NCBI GenBank assembly: GCA_027485005.1
Contig: JAIXRX010000148.1
Coordinates: forward strand, 1 to 7,141
Length of the DNA stretch: 7,141 nt
Origin: Alphaproteobacteria bacterium
GTDB lineage: Bacteria > Pseudomonadota > Alphaproteobacteria > Rickettsiales > JAIXRX01
Direction of reading: 5' to 3'
Shown one piece after another: positions 1 to 5,704 of this stretch. A program made the position numbers and the translations under genes. Below the pieces are notes generated by a model. That model saw only the letters and a list, made by a program, of their open reading frames with translations, searched no databases and was not told where the DNA came from. How positions within the stretch are numbered: the stretch's first letter is position 1; each line of letters starts with the position of its first letter.

Positions 1-222
1 AACCCCGAAAAAATCAAGGGGTGGCGCAAATATTATGCGAATTTATTGCAGGATATTTTCATCAAAACCTTCAGCAAAAGTATGGGCGGCAAACTCAAAA
101 CCATTTTAAGTGTGGACGAAGACACCCCCTACCAAACCCAGCTCTTTTATTACAGCTTCGGGATTGACCTAGTAGAAGTACCAAATGCGTTTGAAAAACA
201 GTTTGAAAAACGGAATTGGTAG
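1..222 (+). CDS. C-terminal fragment of an unrecognised protein
   Basis: An open frame runs from the first base of the window to a TAG stop at 220-222, giving 73 residues; the start lies outside the window. The fragment ends in a Lys/Phe/Tyr-rich segment with the sequence YYSFGIDLVEVPNAFEKQF near the C-terminus, and has no signal peptide or membrane helix in the visible part. I do not recognise the family and assign no function. No long frame opposes it on the minus strand. It converges on argF with 68 bases between the stops. In many alphaproteobacteria the gene after argF is hslO on the same strand; here that place is taken by this gene, which runs the other way. Coding status rests on the open frame and ordinary-looking composition only. 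Confidence 0.62.
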   Translation, partial: NPEKIKGWRKYYANLLQDIFIKTFSKSMGGKLKTILSVDEDTPYQTQLFYYSFGIDLVEVPNAFEKQFEKRNW

Positions 223-290
223 AAGAGGTTAGCCGCTAGAGTTTTATTACGAGTCGATATTTTTAAACTCCAAGTCCCAAACTCTAACAA
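223..290. other. Short convergent intergenic region with weak inverted repeat
   Basis: This gap lies between the stop of the unrecognised + gene and the stop of argF. It contains an 8-bp perfect inverted repeat, TAGAGTTT (237-244) and AAACTCTA (279-286), with a 34-base spacer. A second AAACTC (265-270) could pair with the same left arm. The arms are AT-rich, the loop is long and no clear T-run follows on either strand, so this is at best a weak termination structure. Confidence 0.3.
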
Positions 291-1214
291 CTAAATCGCG
301 CCAAAGCACCAAAGCATAATCGCCTTTTGCGCATGTAGGCGGTTTTCTGCCTCGTCCCAAATCACGCTTGCGGGGCCGTCAATCACCTCTTCAGTGACTT
401 CCTCGCCACGGTGGGCAGGCAGGCAATGCAAGAAAATCGCGTCTTTCGCGGCCAACGCCATCAGCGCTTCATTCACTTGGAACGGCGCGAGCTTCGCATG
501 GCGATAATCCGCATCCTCATCTCCCATCGATACCCATGTGTCTGTGACAACCACATCCGCACCCGCCACGGCTTCTTCTGGGGTCGTGGTCAATAGCACA
601 TCCGCCCCTTGGTCTTTTGCCCAGCCGATAATTTCAGGGTTAGGTTCAAAGCCATGTGGGGTGGCAATACGTAGTTTGAAACCAAATTTTGGCGCGGCTT
701 CAATATAGCTCACCGCCACATTATTACCGTCGCCCACCCATGCAATCGTTTTACCCGCAATATTGCCGCGATGCTCTTCAATGGTCAGAATATCCGCCAT
801 AATCTGGCAGGGATGGTTATAATCCGTTAGGCCATTAATAATAGGAATATGGCCGTATTGCGCAAGGTCGGTCAATTTCTGATGGTGGTTGGTACGAATC
901 ATAATTCCGTCCACATAGCGCGACATGACCCGCGCTGTGTCGGCTACCGTTTCACCACGGCCAAGCTGCATGTCGCGCGCCGAAAGTTGAATCGGATGAA
1001 TGCCCAAATCAATCGCGCCCACTTCAAAAGAAATACGCGTGCGGGTGGATGGTTTTTCAAAAATCATTGCCATCACCTTGCCTTTCAGCGGCGCATAGAC
1101 TTCGCCCGCTTTAAAGCGTTGTTTCACATCACGTGCCACATCAATCATCTTGCGCAGTTCAGCTGCAGGGATGGAGTGAATATCAATAAAATGGCGCACA
1201 GCTTTCTGGCTCAT
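291..1214 (-). CDS. argF: Ornithine carbamoyltransferase
   Basis: This cytosolic enzyme transfers the carbamoyl group of carbamoyl phosphate to ornithine to make citrulline, the sixth step of arginine synthesis. The 307-residue length is normal for the anabolic enzyme. The carbamoyl-phosphate domain carries the STRTR signature at residues 56-60 and HPCQ at 134-137. The ornithine domain carries DTWVSMG at 225-231 and the HCLP loop, with its reactive cysteine, at 263-266. These motifs separate it from aspartate carbamoyltransferase, which lacks the SMG and HCLP pair. The ATG at 1212-1214 is preceded by a GGAAT element about seven bases upstream and follows the argD stop after one base, so the two genes are almost certainly co-transcribed and probably translationally coupled. 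The anabolic role is inferred from the argD linkage; a catabolic arcB would usually sit with arcA or arcC. Confidence 0.98.
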   Translation of the reverse strand: MSQKAVRHFIDIHSIPAAELRKMIDVARDVKQRFKAGEVYAPLKGKVMAMIFEKPSTRTRISFEVGAIDLGIHPIQLSARDMQLGRGETVADTARVMSRYVDGIMIRTNHHQKLTDLAQYGHIPIINGLTDYNHPCQIMADILTIEEHRGNIAGKTIAWVGDGNNVAVSYIEAAPKFGFKLRIATPHGFEPNPEIIGWAKDQGADVLLTTTPEEAVAGADVVVTDTWVSMGDEDADYRHAKLAPFQVNEALMALAAKDAIFLHCLPAHRGEEVTEEVIDGPASVIWDEAENRLHAQKAIMLWCFGAI

Positions 1215-1215
1215 A

Positions 1216-2397
1216 TTAAATATTCCAATTTTCTAATGTTTTATCAATCACCATAAGTGCTTCTTTAATATGCTCACTCGTAATAATAAGCGGTGGTAAT
1301 AAACGCACCACCTTGTCCCCTGCCGCGGCCGACATCAAACCATTGCCACGCATCGTATCCATCAAACTGTAGGCAGAAATATGTGTTTCCAACCCTAGCA
1401 TCAAACCTTTACCGCGTGCTGCTTTCAAGTGCTGTGGGAATTTTTTCACCAAGGCCTCAAGGCCCACTAAAAATTCTTCGCCACAACGTTTCACGTTTTC
1501 AAGAAATCCTGCTTTTTCAATTTCCTTCAGCACAGCCAAACCCACCGCCATCGCCATCGGGTTTCCACCAAAAGTGCTGCCATGACAACCAGGGGTTAGG
1601 TATTTTGCTACTTCGGCATTTGCCAAACATGCCCCTACTGGAAAACCATTGCCAAGGCCTTTAGCGACGGTCACAAGATCAGGTGCAATGCCTGATTCTT
1701 GATACGTAAACAATGTGCCTGTACGCCCCATGCCGCATTGCACCTCATCCAACAATAACAGCAAGCCGTGCTTGTCGCAGAGCGCACGCAGCGCGCGCAA
1801 ATATTCAACAGAATGCACATGCACCCCGCCCTCTCCTTGCACTGGCTCCAGCATCACGCCTGCCGTATGGCCATTCACCAGCGCTTCAAGGGCCTCAAAG
1901 TCACCAAAGGGGGCATGGTCGAATCCATCTAATAACGGAGCATATCCGTCCACTGCTCGCAATTCGCCGCTTGCCGAAATACAGGCCATGGTGCGGCCAT
2001 GAAAACCACCTTTAATGGTAATAATCCGGTAGCGTTCGGGTGTACCTCGTAGTTTCATAATACGACGAATAAATTTAATGGCGGCCTCATTCGCTTCTGC
2101 ACCTGAGCTACAGAAAAATACGCCTTTCGCAAAACCCGATGCAGCGACAATATGTTCCGCGAGCGCTTCTAACGGGGCGTTACGATACATATTGGCACAG
2201 TGCCAGAGTTGTGATGCTTGTCCCAACAATGCCGCTTGTGTAGCAGGATGATTATGCCCCAGCGCATTCACAGCAATGCCTGCTGCAAAATCTAAATACG
2301 CTTTGCCTGAGTCATCGTATAAATACGCACCATCGCCGCGCACAATCAGCACATCACTACGACGATAAACAGGTAAAATGGCATCGAGTGCAGACAT
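1216..2397 (-). CDS. argD: Acetylornithine aminotransferase (probably also succinyldiaminopimelate aminotransferase)
   Basis: This pyridoxal-phosphate class III aminotransferase makes N2-acetylornithine from N-acetylglutamate 5-semialdehyde with glutamate as amino donor. Many bacterial ArgD proteins also serve the lysine pathway. The 393 residues match the family length. Visible motifs in order are SSGAEANE (97-104, phosphate binding), FHGRT (132-136), EPVQGEGG (184-191), LDEVQCGMGRTG (216-227, where the Asp contacts the cofactor ring nitrogen), the Schiff-base lysine K246 in VAKGLGNGFPVGA, and HGSTFGGNP (272-280). The start is the ATG at 2395-2397; no strong Shine-Dalgarno sequence precedes it. 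It is the first gene of an argD-argF unit, with a promoter and palindrome in the 89-base gap to the upstream carboxypeptidase gene. The close relatives gabT, astC and rocD are less likely because of the tight argF linkage. Confidence 0.97.
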   Translation of the reverse strand: MSALDAILPVYRRSDVLIVRGDGAYLYDDSGKAYLDFAAGIAVNALGHNHPATQAALLGQASQLWHCANMYRNAPLEALAEHIVAASGFAKGVFFCSSGAEANEAAIKFIRRIMKLRGTPERYRIITIKGGFHGRTMACISASGELRAVDGYAPLLDGFDHAPFGDFEALEALVNGHTAGVMLEPVQGEGGVHVHSVEYLRALRALCDKHGLLLLLDEVQCGMGRTGTLFTYQESGIAPDLVTVAKGLGNGFPVGACLANAEVAKYLTPGCHGSTFGGNPMAMAVGLAVLKEIEKAGFLENVKRCGEEFLVGLEALVKKFPQHLKAARGKGLMLGLETHISAYSLMDTMRGNGLMSAAAGDKVVRLLPPLIITSEHIKEALMVIDKTLENWNI

Positions 2398-2419
2398 GCT
2401 CGTCGGCTTTCACGCAAAA

Positions 2420-2431
2420 GTTCTTAAGAAC
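2420..2431. promoter_or_regulatory. Perfect 12-bp palindrome at the argD transcription start (operator candidate)
   Basis: GTTCTTAAGAAC is its own reverse complement. It sits five bases downstream of the predicted -10 box and overlaps the expected start point of argD transcription, the position of a classical repressor operator. It does not resemble the ArgR box of enterobacteria (AT-rich with TGAAT and ATTCA arms) or the alphaproteobacterial LexA site (direct GTTC repeats), so the binding protein is unknown. Confidence 0.4.
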
Positions 2432-2436
2432 GCGAG

Positions 2437-2465
2437 AGTTTCTGGCCAATACCCTAAAATGTCAA
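2437..2465 (-). promoter_or_regulatory. Predicted sigma70-type promoter of argD-argF
   Basis: Read on the minus strand, a perfect -35 hexamer TTGACA (2460-2465) is followed after exactly 17 bases by GAAACT (2437-2442). This matches the -10 consensus at three positions, including the critical second A and last T. Transcription would start near 2430, leaving a leader of about 33 bases before the argD ATG. No intrinsic terminator separates the upstream carboxypeptidase gene from this promoter, so some readthrough into argD is possible. The -10 is weak, so a factor or context effect may matter. Confidence 0.55.
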
Positions 2466-2486
2466 GCCTACTGAAGGGGTAATGCC

Positions 2487-3611
2487 TTACAAACTAGCAA
2501 TGACACGTCCCGTGGGGCTTAGCGCGCTCTTACCGGCGTTTCCCAAGCGGTATTTTGAACGAATTTTCTTGCTAGCCACTTTACGCTTTATGGTTTTGCC
2601 TGTTTTTGCCAGTTTCTTTGTTTTTAGCTTACCAGCGGCAAATGTCTTGCTCACACGGCCTTTGCTAGCTTTTGGTGCCACCGAAGCAACCGCCACATTG
2701 CGCGCCACGGGTGGCAAGCCAGCCACTTGTTGATAGGCTTGGTCAAGCAACTGCATCATTCGAGCATCCCGCGCACGACCAGAGTCACCGCCCATGACCA
2801 CCGCCATCAATTGACGACCACCACGTTTAGCTGATGTCACTAAATTAAACCCAGAAGCGCGAATATAACCGGTTTTTATGCCCTCTGCCCCGCTATAGTT
2901 CAACATCACGCGGTTGTGTGTTTTGTATGTGCGGCCATTATAGGTAAATTCTTTGGTTTTAAAATAAGGATAATATTGCGGAAAATGCTTTTTGAGGGCG
3001 ATACCAAGCAGCGCAAGATCGCGCGCAGTGGTTACCTGACGCGCATCCGGCAAACCAGAGGCATTGTAAAACTCAGTTTTGCTCATGCCCAACTTCAAAG
3101 CTTTCGAGGTCATCATACGCGCAAAATTGCTCTCCGTACCTCCAAGTTTCTCAGCAACAGCTGCAGCAACGTCATTTGCCGAACGAACCACCAGTGCCTT
3201 AATCGCACTATCCACATCAATCGTATCCCCCGCATCGCTTAACAGATTCGTTTGCGGCATGCTCGCCGCATGTTCAGAGAAAGAAATACGCGAGCTAAGC
3301 TTAAGCTCGTTATTTTCTAATGCCTCAAACAACATATATAACGTCATCATTTTGGTGAGTGAGGCAGGATGACGAAGGTCAGAGGCATTTTTTGCATGCA
3401 CCACTTCACCCTTGTCCATATCAATCACAAGCTCGGCTTGCTTAGAATAAACCGAGGGCTTGGAAGCATAAATACCATCATGACCAGAGCGTCTGTTATT
3501 TGCAGCAGATGCGTCCAGCGGAGCCACGGCAGTGCTCAGCAAAAAAACTGCAGAAAAAAGTGAAATGGCTCGCAGCGCACGAAAGGTGCGATTAAATAGT
3601 GGATGCCCCAT
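2487..3611 (-). CDS. Secreted D-alanyl-D-alanine carboxypeptidase (peptidase S11, PBP5/DacF-like) with a basic C-terminal tail
   Basis: This low-molecular-weight penicillin-binding protein removes the terminal D-alanine from peptidoglycan pentapeptides in the periplasm. A signal peptide is clear: basic residues near 8-14, hydrophobic core 15-30, and an Ala-Ser-Ala cleavage motif ending at residue 36. The active-site motifs are all present: SLTK at 84-87 (nucleophile S84, general base K87), SAN at 144-146 and KTG at 246-248. The catalytic domain ends near residue 295. What follows is not the usual PBP5 C-terminal beta domain and amphipathic anchor, but about 80 residues without any Asp or Glu, including 18 Lys/Arg between 311 and 357. 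The ATG at 3609-3611 has a GGGGG run four bases upstream. It is transcribed away from the phasin gene. The substrate class is secure; which dac paralogue it represents cannot be said. Confidence 0.95.
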   Translation of the reverse strand: MGHPLFNRTFRALRAISLFSAVFLLSTAVAPLDASAANNRRSGHDGIYASKPSVYSKQAELVIDMDKGEVVHAKNASDLRHPASLTKMMTLYMLFEALENNELKLSSRISFSEHAASMPQTNLLSDAGDTIDVDSAIKALVVRSANDVAAAVAEKLGGTESNFARMMTSKALKLGMSKTEFYNASGLPDARQVTTARDLALLGIALKKHFPQYYPYFKTKEFTYNGRTYKTHNRVMLNYSGAEGIKTGYIRASGFNLVTSAKRGGRQLMAVVMGGDSGRARDARMMQLLDQAYQQVAGLPPVARNVAVASVAPKASKGRVSKTFAAGKLKTKKLAKTGKTIKRKVASKKIRSKYRLGNAGKSALSPTGRVIASL

Positions 3612-3645
3612 AATTCCCCCAAAATATTTTTTATTATTTGTATTT

Positions 3646-3685
3646 GTTGCATAAATGCTTAACAGAGTTTGTTAAGGATTGCAAC
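3646..3685. repeat. Nested inverted repeats upstream of the carboxypeptidase gene
   Basis: The inner pair is CTTAACA (3658-3664) and TGTTAAG (3670-3676) around five bases. The outer pair is GTTGCA (3646-3651) and TGCAAC (3680-3685). Together they give 13 pairable positions with an asymmetric internal loop (six bases on one side, three on the other). They cover the tentative -35 and -10 region, so they could be binding sites for a dimeric regulator. No T-run follows, so a terminator is unlikely. Confidence 0.45.
3648..3675 (-). promoter_or_regulatory. Tentative promoter of the carboxypeptidase gene
   Basis: On the minus strand TTAACA (3670-3675) resembles a -35 box and TATGCA (3648-3653) resembles a -10 box, with a 16-base spacer. 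The predicted start would fall near 3641, about 30 bases before the ATG. The boxes lie within a pair of nested inverted repeats. The match is moderate, and the surrounding DNA is AT-rich enough to give such hits by chance. Confidence 0.3.
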
Positions 3686-3697
3686 CCACCCTACAAC

Positions 3698-3734
3698 CTT
3701 CATTTTACAGGATTTTTATTATATTAAAATGAAG
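3698..3734. repeat. Perfect 10-bp inverted repeat in the divergent intergenic region
   Basis: CTTCATTTTA (3698-3707) and TAAAATGAAG (3725-3734) are exact reverse complements separated by 17 AT-rich bases. The element lies roughly midway between the carboxypeptidase and phasin starts. A short T-run follows on the + strand, but no gene reads into it from that side. The remainder of 3686-3815 is AT-rich with no open frame that I can support. Confidence 0.45.
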
Positions 3735-3815
3735 TATTTTTGTGTCTGCAACAGTTCAAAGATGTTGGACAAAAAGATTTATTTAGAAGAACTGCCCTCA
3801 AATTGACTCATCATC

Positions 3816-3844
3816 TTGACAACCTGCCATGACAGACTTATGTT
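3816..3844 (+). promoter_or_regulatory. Predicted sigma70-type promoter of the phasin gene
   Basis: A perfect TTGACA (3816-3821) is followed after exactly 17 bases by TATGTT (3839-3844), a four-of-six match to the -10 consensus that keeps the TA and final T. Transcription would start near 3851, giving a leader of about 47 bases that ends in the AAGGA ribosome-binding site at 3884-3888, nine bases before the ATG. Good spacing and a perfect -35 make this the best promoter for the phasin gene. Confidence 0.6.
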
Positions 3845-3853
3845 GCAGTGCAA
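3843..3853. promoter_or_regulatory. TTGC-N3-GCAA palindrome, PhaR-like operator candidate
   Basis: TTGCAGTGCAA is an 11-base palindrome around a central G that overlaps the last two bases of the phasin -10 box and the predicted start site. PhaR, the repressor that senses polyhydroxybutyrate granules in Paracoccus and Rhodobacter, is known to bind TGC/GCA-rich inverted sites upstream of phaP. The TGC-N3-GCA core here fits that description. The assignment is inference: phaR is not in the window. Confidence 0.42.
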
Positions 3854-3897
3854 TAATTCAGTTTATCTCATTTGTCTTTTTGTAAGGAATAACAGCC

Positions 3898-4584
3898 ATG
3901 GCTACCGCACGCAAAACAACCGCTCGCAAACCTGCTGCCAAAGCAAACTCTGCGGCCGCATCTCGTTTCACTAAAAAGCCTGCAGCAGCGAATTCTACTG
4001 CTTCTTCTACCTCCTCTGCGAGCAACCCATTCGCTGGAATTAGCTCACCGTTCACATCATTGGGTGGAGCAGGACAGCAAGATTGGTTGAAAAACAGCAG
4101 CGAGTTTATGCAAAAATTCTTTGATCAGGGTAAGCAAGGTTTTGGTACCGCTAACTTTGGCGACTGGCAGAAGCAAATGCCAAATTTTGGTGCCCCCCAA
4201 TCTTCTAACTTCGGCAAAAATATGGACAGCGCTTCCCGCTCGATTTCAGAAGCTATGTCAATGAGCACAGAAAGCATGCAGATGTTGGCTGAGAGCAGCA
4301 CTAGCTTTGCAGAAATGGCTCGCAAGATTTCCGAAGAACTGACTCAATTGGCAAATGATACTTTCACTGGTCAGGTTGAGCTTTCGAAAGAAATGTTGCA
4401 ATGCCGTAATGTGAACGATTTGATTGAGTTACAAAGTAAAGCCGCTCAACAAACCATGGAAAAACTCTATGAAGAATCTGTGCGCTTGTCTGATATGGTG
4501 TTCAAAACCGCGTCGGAAATTTCAGAACCTATTCAACAACGCGCCACGAAAGCGGCAGAGCGTTTAACCAAAAGCTTTAAATAG
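3898..4584 (+). CDS. Phasin family protein (polyhydroxyalkanoate granule-associated)
   Basis: Phasins coat intracellular polyhydroxyalkanoate granules and control their size and number. The 228-residue product has three parts. Residues 1-30 are Ala/Lys/Arg-rich, like the basic tails of PhaF-type and histone-like proteins. Residues 31-108 are a low-complexity Ser/Gly/Asn linker with four Phe-Gly motifs (82-83, 87-88, 97-98, 105-106). Residues 110-228 are predicted to be almost entirely helical and resemble the Phasin_2 domain, with the typical stretch around CRNVNDLIELQSK (169-181) followed by amphipathic heptads to the end. There is no signal peptide or membrane segment. The ATG at 3898 has AAGGA nine bases upstream. 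It is monocistronic, with its own promoter and terminator. The phasin call is strong; the exact paralogue (phaP or other) is open. Confidence 0.92.
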   Translation: MATARKTTARKPAAKANSAAASRFTKKPAAANSTASSTSSASNPFAGISSPFTSLGGAGQQDWLKNSSEFMQKFFDQGKQGFGTANFGDWQKQMPNFGAPQSSNFGKNMDSASRSISEAMSMSTESMQMLAESSTSFAEMARKISEELTQLANDTFTGQVELSKEMLQCRNVNDLIELQSKAAQQTMEKLYEESVRLSDMVFKTASEISEPIQQRATKAAERLTKSFK

Positions 4585-4603
4585 TTTTAGGTGATATTAA
4601 AGA

Positions 4604-5659
4604 TTAAAACGCCACGGCTTGATTGCCCGTGGCGTTTTTATTTTCTGCATAGCGTTTAGCAAAAACACCTTTGTTGGTACTTTGGTCGCTCCAATGCTGG
4701 GCAAGCGCTTGTTGCAACGTCTCGCTCATTTCATTTGTCATCCGCAATTCTGGTTGATGCACCAAATAGTCACAGGCTGCTTTAGCAAATTGTGTTCTTA
4801 GTGGTTCAGGTTGCTGACCTAAATATTTGTCTAATGTTTCGATAATATGTGCTTTGGCCGTTGCTATTTCATCATCACTACCGCTAACTTTTTTAGAACT
4901 GAACCCCGTGAGAACATCTCCCGCAATCGCTGCAAGCATGGAAAATGCCGAGAAACCCGCCATCGCATAGGCCCAAGGTTTAAATTTCTCGCCTTGCGGC
5001 AATTGCTTGGCGCGCTCCAACTCACCTAATGCCTCCGCCCCAGTGGAGAGGTCGCTCGCAATAAATGCCCATACCGCATAATTTAACGGGCGCTCTTGCA
5101 TATGCCCCCAAAGTGTCCCTTGTTGGCCTTGCGCGGCAATTTGTTCCTTGCTTTTTTCTGGTATCAATAAACTTGCTAATGTTCCCGCTAGAATCATCCC
5201 GCCTGTTATCAAATTAGCATTACCCGCTTTCACGTCTGCGGGCGTTCCGCGACGACGGATAAGACCACTCACCATCATCCCAAGCGATGCAAAGCTGTAA
5301 TACACATTGGTGCATTCAATCGGATAATTATATAAATAATCTTCTGCTTTCTGAAACCAACTTCGCTGCGCGTATTGATCTGCTTTTTTAATAGCATCCG
5401 CATCCAGCGGCACACCTTCTTTGATTAAATGCGCCGCGAGTTTTTCTTGAAGCTTCTCAAACTGCCTAGGCACTGGCTGGTTGCCGTATCGTGAGAGAAC
5501 CAACCCTCCAAGCCCCCAGCCCAACGCTGAAGTCATTCGGCCAACACCAGCTTTTTTAACATCTGGGCTATTGCCCTCCAAAGACGCAATCATCCCATTG
5601 GCAAGCAAGGCTGCATTGCCAATCAAAATACTATAACCACCCATTTGCCTTTTATCCAT
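4604..5659 (-). CDS. Membrane protein of unknown function, Pho box-controlled
   Basis: I do not recognise this family. From the ATG at 5659 the product has 351 residues. Six hydrophobic segments fall at about 8-27, 40-58, 117-134, 148-167, 192-210 and 229-250, grouped as three helix pairs. The loops of the first two pairs share a motif, SPDVKKAG (31-38) and TPADVKAG (139-146), which suggests internal duplication. The segments entering pairs two and three also look alike. The C-terminal 100 residues (254-351) are soluble and probably helical. The frame stays open to a TTG at 5680, but the Pho box and TAAAAT -10 place transcription initiation near 5660. The TTG would lie upstream of the message, so I prefer ATG 5659 (nearly leaderless) or ATG 5644, which has AAAAGG close by. 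It is monocistronic between two terminators. Phosphate-starvation induction is inferred from the promoter; the molecular role is unknown. Confidence 0.85.
   Translation of the reverse strand: MDKRQMGGYSILIGNAALLANGMIASLEGNSPDVKKAGVGRMTSALGWGLGGLVLSRYGNQPVPRQFEKLQEKLAAHLIKEGVPLDADAIKKADQYAQRSWFQKAEDYLYNYPIECTNVYYSFASLGMMVSGLIRRRGTPADVKAGNANLITGGMILAGTLASLLIPEKSKEQIAAQGQQGTLWGHMQERPLNYAVWAFIASDLSTGAEALGELERAKQLPQGEKFKPWAYAMAGFSAFSMLAAIAGDVLTGFSSKKVSGSDDEIATAKAHIIETLDKYLGQQPEPLRTQFAKAACDYLVHQPELRMTNEMSETLQQALAQHWSDQSTNKGVFAKRYAENKNATGNQAVAF
4606..4640 (+). terminator. Rho-independent terminator of the phasin gene, bidirectional
   Basis: A perfect 12-bp stem, AAAACGCCACGG (4606-4617) and CCGTGGCGTTTT (4627-4638), encloses a nine-base loop and is followed on the + strand by T4639. 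It lies 22 bases after the phasin stop. On the minus strand the same hairpin ends in TTTT, but that arm also holds the last codons and first stop base of the convergent gene. It can therefore serve both transcripts. Confidence 0.88.
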
Positions 5660-5666
5660 GCGCGGT

Positions 5667-5700
5667 ATTTTAACATTCAATCATGACAGTTTCATGACAC
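5667..5700 (-). promoter_or_regulatory. PhoB-dependent promoter: Pho box plus -10
   Basis: On the minus strand GTGTCAT (5694-5700) and CTGTCAT (5683-5689) are direct repeats with an 11-base period and an A-rich GAAA between them. They match the Pho box half-site CTGTCAT at six and seven of seven positions. Ten bases further comes TAAAAT (5667-5672), five of six to the -10 consensus. In Escherichia coli pstS and phoA the same ten-base gap separates the second half-site from the -10. There is no good -35, as expected for a PhoB-activated promoter. Transcription should start near 5660. Confidence 0.8.
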
Positions 5701-5704
5701 AGAC

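Noticed and set aside
849..1256. Long open frame on the + strand opposite argF and the argD end
   Set aside because: It is antisense to strongly conserved coding sequence, has no promoter or ribosome-binding site, and its translation looks like a frame shadow.
2420..2431. GTTCTTAAGAAC as a LexA or ArgR site
   Set aside because: Alphaproteobacterial LexA sites are direct GTTC-N7-GTTC repeats, Gram-positive ones are GAAC-N4-GTTC (the opposite arrangement), and Arg boxes have TGAAT/ATTCA arms. None fits.
2916..3372. Overlapping + strand open frames opposite the carboxypeptidase gene
   Set aside because: They lie wholly within a well-supported gene with intact catalytic motifs and have no independent signals.
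3698..3742. Inverted repeat followed by TATTTTTG as an intrinsic terminator
   Set aside because: The stem is AT-rich with a 17-base loop and no + strand gene is transcribed into it, so a terminator role has no support.
3829..3835. CTGTCAT on the minus strand inside the phasin promoter as a second Pho box
   Set aside because: Only one half-site is present; the next TTGTCA is 13 rather than 11 bases away, no -10 box follows at the right distance, and it points away from the phasin gene.
5660..5680. TTG at 5680 as the start of the membrane-protein gene
   Set aside because: There is no Shine-Dalgarno sequence before it, and the -10 box of the Pho promoter lies downstream of it, so the message would not contain it.
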